DNA of 64,000 bases from Nostocoides sp. Soil756 (GTDB lineage Bacteria > Actinomycetota > Actinomycetes > Actinomycetales > Dermatophilaceae): positions 1,310,245 through 1,374,244 of the forward strand of contig NZ_LMSE01000002.1 in NCBI RefSeq assembly GCF_001428065.1. The letters are read 5' to 3'. The notes beneath the pieces were generated by a model. It was not told the DNA's origin. It saw only the letters and a list, made by a program, of their open reading frames with translations, and ran no database searches. Position 1 is the first letter of the stretch; each line of letters begins with the position of its first letter. The position numbers were made by a program, and so were the translations under genes. This document shows, one piece after another, positions 32,572 through 41,097 of this stretch.

Positions 32572-33282
32572 TCAGGACGACGGCGGCACCCGGCTGTCGC
32601 CGGGCTCGGCGCCCGGACCCTCACCCGGCTCGACCGGGGTGCGGCCCGAGACCAGGAGCCAGCCCATGACGGCCACGCCCGCGACCCAGAGCGGCCAGCC
32701 CAGGACGATCTTGGCGACGCCCAGGAGCGTGACCTCGGCCGCCAGGTAGAGCGGCACCATGATCGCCAGCCGCACGACGTAGACGCCGACCAGCACCCAG
32801 GTGAGGCGGGCGCAGACGCGCACCATGCCGCGGTCCCGGCGCCAGGCGAACGGGTCCTGTGCGGCGCGGGGGTCACCGGCGCCGACCAGGAAGCCGACGG
32901 CCGGCCACCCCACGACGATGGAGAGGACGGTGCCCGCCAGGTAGGCGGCGCTGGTGAGGATGCCGGGCAGGAAGGCGTCCTCGGCCTGCCCCGAGCGCAG
33001 CGCGAAGAAGGCCGCGATCGCGGTGGCCACCAGTGCGCCGAGCACGTGCTGGAGCGAGGAGCGCTGCACCAGTCGCACGACCGCGAGGAGCACGGCCAGC
33101 CCGATGGACCAGACGGCGGCGGTGCGGACGTCCCGGGTGGCGGTCCAGACGGCGACGAAGACGACCGTGGGCAGCGCCGTCTCGAGCGAGCCCCGCCAGC
33201 CGCCGAGGGCCGTGGACAGCCGGTGCCGGATCAGGGCCTCGACGGTCTCGGCGGCCGGGGTGGGCCGCTGGTCGGTGCTCAC
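32572..33282 (-). CDS. DUF3159 integral membrane protein
   Basis: A 236-residue membrane protein with five or six helices (ALPTVVFVAVWTATRDVRTA, AAVWSIGLAVLLAVVRLVQR, VLGALVATAIAAFFAL, GWPAVGFLVGA, LTWVLVGVYVVRLAIMVPLY, LWVAGVAVMGWLLVSGR) and a Pro/Gly-rich cytosolic tail. The family is uncharacterised but conserved beside trkA and the OB-fold gene across Actinobacteria. The GTG start overlaps the OB-fold stop codon (GTGA). Confidence 0.88.
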   Translation of the reverse strand: MSTDQRPTPAAETVEALIRHRLSTALGGWRGSLETALPTVVFVAVWTATRDVRTAAVWSIGLAVLLAVVRLVQRSSLQHVLGALVATAIAAFFALRSGQAEDAFLPGILTSAAYLAGTVLSIVVGWPAVGFLVGAGDPRAAQDPFAWRRDRGMVRVCARLTWVLVGVYVVRLAIMVPLYLAAEVTLLGVAKIVLGWPLWVAGVAVMGWLLVSGRTPVEPGEGPGAEPGDSRVPPSS

Positions 33283-33638
33283 TGCTTGGGGATGATCTCG
33301 TACGAGGGGTTGAAGATGGTCGGGGTGCCCTTGAAGGTCGCGACGCGGCCGCGGGCCCGTAGGAAGGTGCCGGGCTCGATGCCGCCGATGGAGCGCCGGC
33401 CCACCCAGACGAGGTTGACCGCGCCCTTGCCGTCCCAGACCTCCGCCACGAGGGCGGGGACGCTGCGCCTGGGCGGCAGCGTGACGGTGCGCACGGTGCC
33501 GCACACGCACGCCTCGTGCCGCGGCGCCAGCGCCGTCAGGTCGTCGCCGCCCTCGGTGTAGGACTGCTCGCGCAGCTCGTCGGCCTCCTGCTCCATCGGC
33601 GTGCGCGCGAACTCGCGCACCCGTTCGCGCAGGCCCAT
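33279..33638 (-). CDS. OB-fold nucleic-acid-binding domain protein
   Basis: A 119-residue protein whose C-terminal two thirds form an OB fold (ACVCGTVRTVTLPPRRSVPA, LVAEVWDGKGAVNLVWVGRR, GGIEPGTFLRARGRVATFKG). It is homologous in position and type to Rv2694c. The basic, charged N-terminus (MGLRERVREFARTPMEQEAD) is helical. Partner and nucleic-acid target unknown. Starts within the DUF3710 stop (TGATG) and ends within the DUF3159 start. Confidence 0.85.
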   Translation of the reverse strand: MGLRERVREFARTPMEQEADELREQSYTEGGDDLTALAPRHEACVCGTVRTVTLPPRRSVPALVAEVWDGKGAVNLVWVGRRSIGGIEPGTFLRARGRVATFKGTPTIFNPSYEIIPKQ

Positions 33639-34405
33639 CAGCGCACCTCGGTGATCTCGGGGCCACGCTCGAACGGGTCGAGGTCGGCCGGGCCGTCGTC
33701 GGGCTGCTCGACCGGCCGGGCCTGCGGGTCCTGGGGCAGGTTCAGCGCCAGCAGCTCGCGCGGGGCCATGGGCTCGACGCCGCGCACCACGACCAGGTTC
33801 CGGAAGAGATCCAGCAGGGGGCCCGCGGCCTCCTGGTCGATGGCGGCCCGGCCCGAGAGGACCCCGCGCAGGAACCAGCGGGGACCGTCGACGCCCACGA
33901 AGGTGGCCGGGGCGAAGACGGTGCGCCCGTCGGGGCCGGCCGACGGCATCCGGGTCCGCAGCTCGGTGCCGAGCGCGGTGTCGGCCTCCTCGACGGTGCC
34001 GCCCTGCTGCTCGACCGCCTGGGCGATCTCGCGCCGGATGTCGTCCCACAGCCCGCTGGAACGAGGGGCGGCGAAGGCCTGGACCTGCAGGGCGGAGTCA
34101 CCGAGCACGGCGGTGGCGGCGGTGACCTGCTGGCGCTGCTCGTCCATCTCGAGGCGCAGCTCCATCCCGGCGATCCCCTCGACCCAGAGGGCCCCGAGGT
34201 CGATGCGCCCCTCGCGTCCGCTGACCTCGCTGACGTCGAAGGGTCCGTCCTCGCGGGAGACCTCGGCCGGCGCGGCGGCCGCGGAGCTCTGGCCCGTGGC
34301 GCTCTCGTCGTCGCCGGTCCCGTCGACGGCGCCGGTGTCGGCGTCCTCGTCGAGGCCGGCCTCGGCGCCGCGGTCGGCGTCCTTGTTCCTGCGGAAGATG
34401 CTCAC
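33638..34405 (-). CDS. DUF3710 family protein
   Basis: A 255-residue protein: basic start MSIFRRNKDADRG, an acidic low-complexity stretch to about residue 50, then a folded domain (GPFDVSEVSGREGRIDLGAL, ALQVQAFAAPRSSGLWDDIR, VGVDGPRWFLRGVLSGRAAI) with a typical PRELLALNLP segment near the end. Uncharacterised, conserved between dut and the OB-fold gene in Actinobacteria (Rv2696c in M. tuberculosis). Confidence 0.88.
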   Translation of the reverse strand: MSIFRRNKDADRGAEAGLDEDADTGAVDGTGDDESATGQSSAAAAPAEVSREDGPFDVSEVSGREGRIDLGALWVEGIAGMELRLEMDEQRQQVTAATAVLGDSALQVQAFAAPRSSGLWDDIRREIAQAVEQQGGTVEEADTALGTELRTRMPSAGPDGRTVFAPATFVGVDGPRWFLRGVLSGRAAIDQEAAGPLLDLFRNLVVVRGVEPMAPRELLALNLPQDPQARPVEQPDDGPADLDPFERGPEITEVR

Positions 34406-34442
34406 TGCGGTGCGGTCCTCGGGTGTCGGGTGCGGAGCGGTC

Positions 34443-34919
34443 TCACGGGAGCCCGGCGGCGCCGAAGCCCCCGGTGGACCCGTGACCAGTCTCCCCCCGG
34501 GCGCTCCCGGGAAGCGAATCGGTCTCCGCGAAGTCGGCGTGGAGGTACTCCTGGACCACGAGCTGGGCGATGCGGTCGCCCACGTGCACGGTGAACTCGT
34601 CGCTCGGGTCGAGGTTGACCAGGTTGACCAGGACCTCGCCGCGGTACCCGGAGTCGACGGTGCCGGGGGCGTTGACGACGGTGACCCCGTGGCGGGCGGC
34701 CAGGCCCGAGCGCGGGTGCACGAGCCCGACCGTGCCCGGTGGGAGCGAGAGCGCCAGGCCGGTGGGCACCAGCGCCCGCCGCCCCGGGCGCAGCGTCACC
34801 TCGGCGACGCTGGTGAGGTCGGCCCCCGCGTCACCCTCGGTGCTGTAGCGCGGCAGCACCGCATCCGGATGCAGCCGCCGGACGGCGACGGCGACGGCGA
34901 CGTGGGCGGGGACGGCCAC
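34443..34919 (-). CDS. dut: dUTP diphosphatase
   Basis: A 158-residue trimeric dUTPase, which hydrolyses dUTP to dUMP and keeps uracil out of DNA. Motifs I-V are recognisable: EGDAGADLTS, HPRSGLAARHG, NAPGTVDSGYRGE, RIAQLVVQEY and GSTGGFGAAG at the C-terminus. The GTG at 34919 is the start just before the VRRLHPDAVLPRYST core. It is 17 bp after the DUF4193 stop codon. Length is normal. Confidence 0.93.
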   Translation of the reverse strand: MAVPAHVAVAVAVRRLHPDAVLPRYSTEGDAGADLTSVAEVTLRPGRRALVPTGLALSLPPGTVGLVHPRSGLAARHGVTVVNAPGTVDSGYRGEVLVNLVNLDPSDEFTVHVGDRIAQLVVQEYLHADFAETDSLPGSARGETGHGSTGGFGAAGLP

Positions 34920-34936
34920 GAGGTCGGCACGGCCGC

Positions 34937-35236
34937 TCAGGCCGCGCACTCCCGGCAGACCAGGACGCCGCCGGTGTCGCTGGCGAGCTGGCTGCGGTGG
35001 TGCACGAGGAAGCACCGCGAGCACGTGAACTCGTCGGCCTGGCGCGGCAGGACCCGCACCGAGAGCTCCTCTCCGGAGAGGTCGGCCCCGGGCAGCTCGA
35101 AGCCCTCGGCCTGCTCGGTCTCGTCGACGTCGACACTCGAGGCACGCGTGTCGACCCGACGGTTCTTCAGCTCCTCGATGGAGTCCTCGGACATCTCGTC
35201 GTCGGTCTTGCGCGGAGCGTCGTAGTCGGTTGCCAT
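34937..35236 (-). CDS. DUF4193 family zinc-ribbon-like protein
   Basis: A 99-residue acidic protein (MATDYDAPRKTDDEMSEDSI) whose C-terminal end carries two CxxC pairs, CSRCFLVHHRSQLA and LVCRECAA, a probable zinc ribbon. It belongs to the actinobacterial DUF4193 family (Rv2699c). In Mycobacterium a DUF3093 gene (Rv2698) lies between dut and this gene; here the two are adjacent. Confidence 0.9.
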   Translation of the reverse strand: MATDYDAPRKTDDEMSEDSIEELKNRRVDTRASSVDVDETEQAEGFELPGADLSGEELSVRVLPRQADEFTCSRCFLVHHRSQLASDTGGVLVCRECAA

Positions 35237-35365
35237 CGTTGGTGTCCACCCTTCGTCGTGCGGTCGGCCCTGACAACGCAGGACACCCCGGCTTTGTGCC
35301 CGACGGGGGGTCGTGCGCGGCGATTGTGCACCATCGCGGGGGTCGGCGCCACGCGGGTCCGCCGA

Positions 35366-36256
35366 TCAGTCCTGAGCGGGGCCTGCCAGATGGGTGCGGG
35401 TGAGCCCGCGCACGAGCTCGGCGAAGGCGGGCGCCAGGCCCGGGCCGGAGGTCCAGGTGAGGTCACGGTCGGCCACGTCGCCGTCGAGTCCCCCCAGCAC
35501 GGCCCCGGCCTCCAGGGCCACGAGCTCGCCGGCCGCGCGGTCCCAGGCGTTGAGACCGGTCTCGTAGTAGGCGTCGAGGCGGCCGCAGGCCACCGCGCAC
35601 AGGTCGAGCGCCGCGCTGCCGGCCCGGCGGATGTCACGCACTCGCGGCAGGAGCTCGACCAGGACGTGCGCCTGGCGGGCGCGCGTGGCGGCCGCGTAGC
35701 CGAAGCCGGTACCGACCAGGGAGAGCGCGAGGTCGGTCTCGGCGGACACGCGCAGCGCCGTGCTGCCCCGGGGGGTGGTGAGCCACGCGCCACCGCCGAG
35801 GTGGGCGTGGAACAGCTCGTCGGTGGCGGGGTTGAGGACGGCGCCGGCCACCGCCCGCCAGGCACCGGGCACCGCCGGGTCGCCGACGACCGCGGCCACC
35901 GAGACGGCGTAGGCGGGGACCGAGTAGAGGTAGTTGGTCGTGCCGTCGATGGGGTCGACCACCCAGGTGACGCCGCTGGTGCCGGTGCGCCCGCCCTCCT
36001 CCTCGCCCAGGGCCGCGTCGTCGGGCCGCTGCTGCGCGAGGAGCTCGAGGATGAGCTCCTGGCTGCGCTGGTCCATCTCGGTGACCACGTCGGTCCGGCT
36101 CGACTTCTCGCTCGTCCCGAGGTCGGCCGGCCGCTCGTCGACCACCAGGCGGCCGGCCGCGCGGGCCACGTCGACGGCCAGACGCTCCAGGGCCGCGACG
36201 TCGAGGTCGGCGGGGACGGGGACGCCGGGCACGACGGGCGGCACCGCGGCGCCCAT
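35366..36256 (-). CDS. suhB: Inositol monophosphatase family protein
   Basis: A 296-residue Mg2+/Li+-sensitive phosphatase. The metal-binding motifs are GEEEGG, WVVDPIDGTTNYLYSVP and, near the C-terminus, NAWDRAAGELVALEAGAVLG. These enzymes dephosphorylate inositol phosphate or related sugar phosphates; in Mycobacterium the homologue (Rv2701c) sits in the same block and feeds myo-inositol supply for phosphatidylinositol and mycothiol. ATG 36256 overlaps the hemH stop by one base (TGATG). Confidence 0.9.
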   Translation of the reverse strand: MGAAVPPVVPGVPVPADLDVAALERLAVDVARAAGRLVVDERPADLGTSEKSSRTDVVTEMDQRSQELILELLAQQRPDDAALGEEEGGRTGTSGVTWVVDPIDGTTNYLYSVPAYAVSVAAVVGDPAVPGAWRAVAGAVLNPATDELFHAHLGGGAWLTTPRGSTALRVSAETDLALSLVGTGFGYAAATRARQAHVLVELLPRVRDIRRAGSAALDLCAVACGRLDAYYETGLNAWDRAAGELVALEAGAVLGGLDGDVADRDLTWTSGPGLAPAFAELVRGLTRTHLAGPAQD

Positions 36257-37362
36257 CAGTCGCTCCCGCAGAGGGCCGGCTTGGCCGCCCGAAGGTTCGG
36301 GCAGCAGCCGGGCGCGCACACCGACGGCCGCACGTCGCCGGGCAGCCAGGTGTCGGGGACGACCACCTCGCCGCGGGCCTCGGCCGCGCGCTCGAGCAGG
36401 AGGTCGACCAGGCCCTTGACGAAGACCTCGGAGGCGTGGGGGGTGGGCACGCGCACGAACGGCACCCCGACCCGTTCGGCGGTCTCGGCCGCCTCGGTGT
36501 CGAGGTCGTGCACGACCTCCATGTGGTCGGAGACGAACCCGATGGGCGCGCACAGCACCGGGTCGGCCGAGACCGCCGCGAGCTCCTCGATGCGGTCGTT
36601 GACGTCGGGCTCGAGCCAGGGCTGGCTCGGCGGCCCGGAGCGCGAGCAGAAGACCAGCTCGCCCTCGATGGCGGTGCCGAGCACGGCGTTGACCTCGTCG
36701 GTGAGCCGGTGGGCCAGGCGCAGGTGCTGGTCGACGTAGAGGTTGCCCTCGCCGTCGCCGGGGCCCGAGGTGTCGTCCATCGCGGTGGGCACCGAGTGCG
36801 TCACGAACAGCAGGCGCGCGCGCCCGGGCTCGGGCAGCGTGCGCAGCGACTCGAGGAGGTTGTCGAGCCAGGCGCGCCCCAGGGAGGGGTGGTGCACGTA
36901 GGGGCGGACCTTGTCGATCTGCAGGCCGTCGGCGGCCGGGCCCACCGCCTCGACCGCGGCGGCGAGGTCCTCGCGGTACTGCCGGCACGAGGAGTAGCAG
37001 GAGTAGGCGCTCGTGAGGACCGTGACGACCCGGCTGGCCCCGCGCTCGAGCGCCTCGTGCACGGCATCGGCGAAGAACGGCTCGGAGTTGCGGTTGCCCC
37101 ACAGCACCGGGACGTCGAGCCCCCGCCACGCGAGCTCCTCCCGCAGGCGCGCGAGGAGGTCGCGGTTGAGGTCGTTGATGGGGCTGCGCCCGCCCCGGGC
37201 GTAGTAGTGCTCGCCGACGGCCGCCAGCCGGGCGTCCGGGATGTCGCGTCCGGCGGTGACGCGGCGCAGGAACGGCATCACCTCGTCCTCGCTCTCCGGG
37301 CCACCGAAGGAGCCGAGCAGGACGGCGTCGTAGGGCGAGAGGTCGGGCGCGGTGGGAGCCAT
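36256..37362 (-). CDS. hemH: Ferrochelatase (coproporphyrin/protoporphyrin)
   Basis: A 368-residue chelatase that inserts Fe2+ into the porphyrin in heme synthesis; actinobacterial members are coproporphyrin ferrochelatases (CpfC). Visible are YDAVLLGSFGGPES, YYARGGRSPIND, GNRNSEPF, the catalytic-His segment LLFVTHSVPTAMDD, and APIGFVSDHMEVVHDLD. The C-terminus has clustered cysteines (SVCAPGCCPNLR and ALCGSD), consistent with the 2Fe-2S cluster of actinobacterial enzymes. ATG 37362 is the start; the frame is open a little upstream. Confidence 0.93.
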   Translation of the reverse strand: MAPTAPDLSPYDAVLLGSFGGPESEDEVMPFLRRVTAGRDIPDARLAAVGEHYYARGGRSPINDLNRDLLARLREELAWRGLDVPVLWGNRNSEPFFADAVHEALERGASRVVTVLTSAYSCYSSCRQYREDLAAAVEAVGPAADGLQIDKVRPYVHHPSLGRAWLDNLLESLRTLPEPGRARLLFVTHSVPTAMDDTSGPGDGEGNLYVDQHLRLAHRLTDEVNAVLGTAIEGELVFCSRSGPPSQPWLEPDVNDRIEELAAVSADPVLCAPIGFVSDHMEVVHDLDTEAAETAERVGVPFVRVPTPHASEVFVKGLVDLLLERAAEARGEVVVPDTWLPGDVRPSVCAPGCCPNLRAAKPALCGSD

Positions 37363-37471
37363 GGGCACACGGTATCCGGGCAATCCGCCACGCCCCGGCG
37401 TGGGCTCCACCATCCGGGCTCACCGGGGTGGCATCGTCGACGCTTGACGACCACCCACCGAGGAGCCAGCC

Positions 37472-38599
37472 ATGAGAGACCTGCGCCTCATCGGCGTCCA
37501 CGAGGACGGGGAGCACCTCCTGATCGCCGACGCCGACGGCGGTCGTTTCCGTCTCCCCATCGACGACGCGCTGCGCGCCGCCGCCCGGCGTGACCGGCCG
37601 CGGCTCGGGCAGCTGCAGATCGAGATCGAGGGTGGCATGCGCCCGCGCGAGGTGCAGGCCCTCATCCGCCGGGGCCTGACCGCCGACGAGGTCGCCGAAC
37701 GCTCGGGCTGGACGGTCGAGAAGGTGCAGCGCTTCGAGGGTCCGATCCTGGCCGAGCGCGAGCACGTCGCCCGCAAGGCTCGCCAGTGCGCCGTCGGCAC
37801 CCGGGGGTCGGCCCCGCTGACCCTCGAGGACCGCGCCACCGAGCGGCTGCGCGAGCGCGGGGTCGACGTCGACCGGGTCGAGTGGGACTCCGCCCGCGAC
37901 ACCGACGGCGTGTGGCAGCTGCTGATGCACTTCGCCGCCGGGGGTCGTCGACGCACGGCCGCCTGGCGCTACGAGCCCCTCGGCGGGTCCGTCGCGGCCG
38001 CCAACGACGAGGCCCGGTGGCTGGGCGACGAGGCCACCTCCGGCTTCATCCCCACCCCCCACCAGGCCGCCACTCCCGGCGGGGTCGACGTGTACGACGT
38101 CGACGCCGACGGCGGGCTCGAGCCGGCCGAGCGCGAACGCCGCCCCGACGAGCCCATCGACCTGATGGCGGCCATGCGCGAGCACAGCGCCCGCGGCCGG
38201 CGCGCCCGTCGCCGCCCGTCGCCGTCGCAGACCCCGGGCGAGGAACGGCCGCGCGAGGACGCGCTGCCCCTGGAGTCGCTGGCCGGGGACCTGTCGAGCA
38301 CTCCCCCGCCCCCGGCCAGCCGGGCCCGCAAGCCCGCCACCGACCACCTCGACGAGCCCACCGGGTCGGCCGAGCTCGTGGGCGGCTGGCCCGAGGATGC
38401 CGAGGCCCGCCACGACGCGCGGCACGGTCGTGACGAGCGGGAGTCGCGGGAGTCCCGGGAGTCGCCGGCCCGGGGCGCCTCGGCGCAGAGCACCGGCCGC
38501 GAGAACGGCGCCCGCACGGGTGCGACGCGGCGCGGCCGGCCGAGCGTCCCCAGCTGGGACGACATCGTGTTCGGCACCAAGGGCTCGGGGCCGGCCTGA
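37472..38599 (+). CDS. sepH: SepH-type cell-division regulator (DUF3071)
   Basis: A 375-residue protein. The N-terminal 100 residues are the conserved DUF3071 domain with an HTH-like segment (MRPREVQALIRRGLTADEVA, ERSGWTVEKVQRFEGPILAE). The middle is long, charged and probably disordered, and the conserved tail SWDDIVFGTKGSG ends it. In Streptomyces and Mycobacterium SepH binds FtsZ and promotes ring assembly; I transfer that role by family. It is divergent from hemH with 109 bp between. Confidence 0.9.
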   Translation: MRDLRLIGVHEDGEHLLIADADGGRFRLPIDDALRAAARRDRPRLGQLQIEIEGGMRPREVQALIRRGLTADEVAERSGWTVEKVQRFEGPILAEREHVARKARQCAVGTRGSAPLTLEDRATERLRERGVDVDRVEWDSARDTDGVWQLLMHFAAGGRRRTAAWRYEPLGGSVAAANDEARWLGDEATSGFIPTPHQAATPGGVDVYDVDADGGLEPAERERRPDEPIDLMAAMREHSARGRRARRRPSPSQTPGEERPREDALPLESLAGDLSSTPPPPASRARKPATDHLDEPTGSAELVGGWPEDAEARHDARHGRDERESRESRESPARGASAQSTGRENGARTGATRRGRPSVPSWDDIVFGTKGSGPA

Positions 38600-38619
38600 G
38601 GCCCGGCCCCCAGCCTCAG
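38596..38619. terminator. Weak hairpin between converging sepH and tdk
   Basis: CTGAGGC (38596-38602) can pair with GCCTCAG (38613-38619); the TGA of sepH lies within the left arm. GCCTCAGC is repeated just after. A modest candidate for the shared terminator. Confidence 0.35.
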
Positions 38620-38623
38620 CGCC

Positions 38624-39301
38624 TCAGCGCCTCGGAGGCACCGGGCAGGCATCGAGGTCGAAGGGCAACGTGTCCGGCGACGGGGACGCGGCACGGGCGG
38701 CGTGGCTGTTCATCCGGCGCATGTGGTGGCGCCGACACAGCACCTCGTACTCGACGACCCCCTCGCTGGCGGTGGCGGTGTCGCCCACCACGACCTGCTC
38801 TCCCTCGACGACCATGACGCCGTCGACGATGCGCGCGTTGTGCGTGGCGCGCCGCCCGCACCAGCAGAGGGCCTCGACCTGGAGCACCTCGACCCGGTCG
38901 GCCAGCTCGACCAGCCGGCGCGAGCCCGGGAACAGCTCGGTGCGGAAGTCGGCCGTGATGCCGAACGCCGTCACCTCGATGCCGAGCTCGTCGACCAGGC
39001 GGGCCAGCTGCTCGACCTGGCGCGGGGTGTAGAACTGCGCCTCGTCGCAGATGACGTAGTCGACCCGCGCCCCCGCGGTGAGGCAGTCGACGACGACGTC
39101 CCAGAAGTCGAGGTCGTCGTCGACCTCGACGGCCTCGGTCTCCAGGCCGAGGCGCGAGGAGAGCACCGACTGCCCGGCCCGGTCGAGCTTGGTGAAGATC
39201 AGACCCTGCCGGTCACGGGCGCGTTGGTTGTGGTCGATCTGCAGCGCGAGGGTCGACTTGCCGCAGTCCATCGTTCCGGAGAAGAAGACCAGGTCCGCCA
39301 C
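38624..39301 (-). CDS. tdk: Thymidine kinase
   Basis: A 225-residue type II thymidine kinase of the dTMP salvage pathway. P-loop FFSGTMDCGKSTLALQ, the DEAQF motif (VICDEAQFYTPRQVEQL), the lasso domain with GITADFRTELFPGS, and zinc cysteines LCWCGRRATHNARI and EVLCRRHHM. The C-terminal 30 residues are an extension beyond the minimal enzyme. Start GTG; the phosphodiesterase gene upstream ends 11 bp before it. Confidence 0.93.
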   Translation of the reverse strand: MADLVFFSGTMDCGKSTLALQIDHNQRARDRQGLIFTKLDRAGQSVLSSRLGLETEAVEVDDDLDFWDVVVDCLTAGARVDYVICDEAQFYTPRQVEQLARLVDELGIEVTAFGITADFRTELFPGSRRLVELADRVEVLQVEALCWCGRRATHNARIVDGVMVVEGEQVVVGDTATASEGVVEYEVLCRRHHMRRMNSHAARAASPSPDTLPFDLDACPVPPRR

Positions 39302-39312
39302 GAGCAGGCAGC

Positions 39313-40464
39313 CTAGGCGACGCGTGCGGGCACGTGGACGACGGGCACGTCGAGCTCCTCGCCCGACAGCGCCCCGTGCATCCCCTGCAACGCGAGCAGC
39401 TGGGGGCGCATCCGGCCCGACTCGACGATGGTGAAGTCCCCGCCCGCCACGACGACCAGGTCGCCGATGCGGGCCCGGTGCTCGGGCTCGACGACCCCGA
39501 AGAGGCCCGCGGCGACGGCCTCGTCACGCCGCCCCACCCAGGCGCGAGCGCCGAGCACGGCCGACCAGGTCGCCGCGACGTCGTCGACCGCGCCGGGGAG
39601 ACAGTAGACGTGGGTGGTGCGCGGTTCGCCGCCGAGGTGACGCACCCCGAGCCGCAGCGAGGGCTCGTCGGCGACGTCGAGACGGGTCTCGTGGGGGCAG
39701 GCCAGCATCCCGTGGTCGGCGGTGACGGTGAGCGAGGTGTCATCCGGCAGCCCGGCGGCCAGCCGCGCGAGCTCGCGGTCGACGGCCTCGAGCTCGCTGG
39801 TCCACTCGAGGGACTCGGGGCCGTGCACGTGGCCGAGCTTGTCGACGTCACCCCAGTACAGGTAGACGAGCCCGCGCGGGGTGGCCCGCACGGCCGCGAG
39901 CGCCGCGTCGACCCGCTCCGGCAGCGAGCGGGCCGCCGCGAAGCGCCCGCCGCGCAGGGCGGCCTGGGTCAGCCCCGAGCCGTCGAAGAAGCCGGGGCCG
40001 ATCCGCACCACGCCGAGTCCGGCCGCGGCGGCGCGCTCGAACCAGGTGGTGCGGGGCTGCCAGTGCTCGGGCACCGGGCCGTCCTCCCAGGACAGCTCGT
40101 TGAAGACCTGGTCGCGCTCGGGGTCGAGCACCTCGTACCCGAGCATGCCGTGGGTGCCGGGGTGGGAGCCGGTGCCGAAGGAGCCCATCGACGTGGCGGT
40201 GGTCGAGGGGAACCCCGACACCAGGGTGCGGGTGCCGCCGGTCTGGGAGCGCAGCCACGGCGCGTGCCCCAGCCGCCGGGCCAGCTGGCGGGCGCCGAGG
40301 CCGTCGACGAGGACGACCACCGCGCGCCGGGCGGCCGGCAGCGCCAGCGGGCCGGCCCATCCCGCGGCGCCGGTCACCGACGGCACCCCGAGGCTGGCGC
40401 AGACGCTGGGCAGCACGTCGGCCAGGCTCCCGGAGGCGTAGTCCGGTGCGGTGGGCCCCCCCAC
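39313..40464 (-). CDS. Alkaline-phosphatase-superfamily protein (nucleotide pyrophosphatase/phosphodiesterase type)
   Basis: A 383-residue phosphohydrolase. AVVVLVDGLGARQLARRL holds the first metal Asp, SGFPSTTATSMGSFGTGSHP the catalytic Thr, YLYWGDVDKLGHVHGP the His/Asp ligands, and LTVTADHGMLACP the DHG motif. No signal peptide, so a cytosolic enzyme; the substrate is unknown. It lies between DUF5998 and tdk, all in one direction with gaps of 5 and 11 bp, which suggests an operon. Confidence 0.88.
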   Translation of the reverse strand: MGGPTAPDYASGSLADVLPSVCASLGVPSVTGAAGWAGPLALPAARRAVVVLVDGLGARQLARRLGHAPWLRSQTGGTRTLVSGFPSTTATSMGSFGTGSHPGTHGMLGYEVLDPERDQVFNELSWEDGPVPEHWQPRTTWFERAAAAGLGVVRIGPGFFDGSGLTQAALRGGRFAAARSLPERVDAALAAVRATPRGLVYLYWGDVDKLGHVHGPESLEWTSELEAVDRELARLAAGLPDDTSLTVTADHGMLACPHETRLDVADEPSLRLGVRHLGGEPRTTHVYCLPGAVDDVAATWSAVLGARAWVGRRDEAVAAGLFGVVEPEHRARIGDLVVVAGGDFTIVESGRMRPQLLALQGMHGALSGEELDVPVVHVPARVA

Positions 40465-40469
40465 CCGGA

Positions 40470-41060
40470 TCAGCCCTGGCCGATCGCGGCGGACAGGTCG
40501 CGGGCGAAGGACAGCGCCCCGGCCAGCTTGTCGTCGCCGTCGGCGGCGGCCGAGATGCGCAGCGCGATGTCGTCGCCGGTGATGGTGCCCTCGTAGCCGT
40601 GGTCGGCGTCGCAGTCGGGGTCGGCGCAGGTGGCCGGCACCAGGTCGACCCGGGCGACCGTCCCCCAGCCCAGGGTCAGGGTGATCTCGCGGCCCAGGCT
40701 GCCGGGCACGTAGGCCTCGGGGTTCTCGACGACGTGGGTGAGCATGACGCCCTTGACCGCCGAGAGCGGGATGGCCTCGGTGGTGGCGGTGGCGACGTCC
40801 TGGGGGGCCGGCGGCTCGTCGGCGTGGTCGTCGGCGTGCGCGATGACCAGGCGGGTGGGCGTGAGGACCAGGACGGTGATGTGGCGGCGCACGACGTCGC
40901 GGTCGAAGGTCGTCTCGAGGTGCACCAGGTGGTTGTCGAGCCGCTCGCCGGCCAGGGCCGCCGACACCACGTCGGCCACGAGCGCCGGGTAGTAGCCCGC
41001 CCGGTCGATGGACGCAAGGAGGTCCTGCGGCAGGACGGGGGCGTGGTGCGCACGGCTCAT
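40470..41060 (-). CDS. DUF5998 family protein
   Basis: A 196-residue protein: LPQDLLASIDRAGYYPALVA, HLVHLETTFDRDVVRRHITV, VLTPTRLVIAHADDHAD, then LPGSLGREITLTLGWGTVAR-like beta strands (PGSLGREITLTLGWG) and a CADPDCDADHGYEG segment with two Cys. It is a conserved actinobacterial protein of unknown function, here with its usual neighbour, the phosphodiesterase-like gene. ATG 41060 is preferred; ATG 41069 (three codons earlier) is the alternative. Confidence 0.82.
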   Translation of the reverse strand: MSRAHHAPVLPQDLLASIDRAGYYPALVADVVSAALAGERLDNHLVHLETTFDRDVVRRHITVLVLTPTRLVIAHADDHADEPPAPQDVATATTEAIPLSAVKGVMLTHVVENPEAYVPGSLGREITLTLGWGTVARVDLVPATCADPDCDADHGYEGTITGDDIALRISAAADGDDKLAGALSFARDLSAAIGQG

Positions 41061-41097
41061 GGCGCCCATTGTGCCGTCCCGCGCCGACGGGCGGCGC

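Noticed and set aside
32565..32587. Hairpin between the second trkA and DUF3159
   Set aside because: The 9-base arms contain a mismatch and overlap the DUF3159 stop codon; too weak to call a terminator.
34920..34936. Missing DUF3093 gene between dut and DUF4193 compared with Mycobacterium
   Set aside because: Only 17 bp separate the two genes. The absence is real here, but such gain or loss is common between actinobacterial families and says little by itself.
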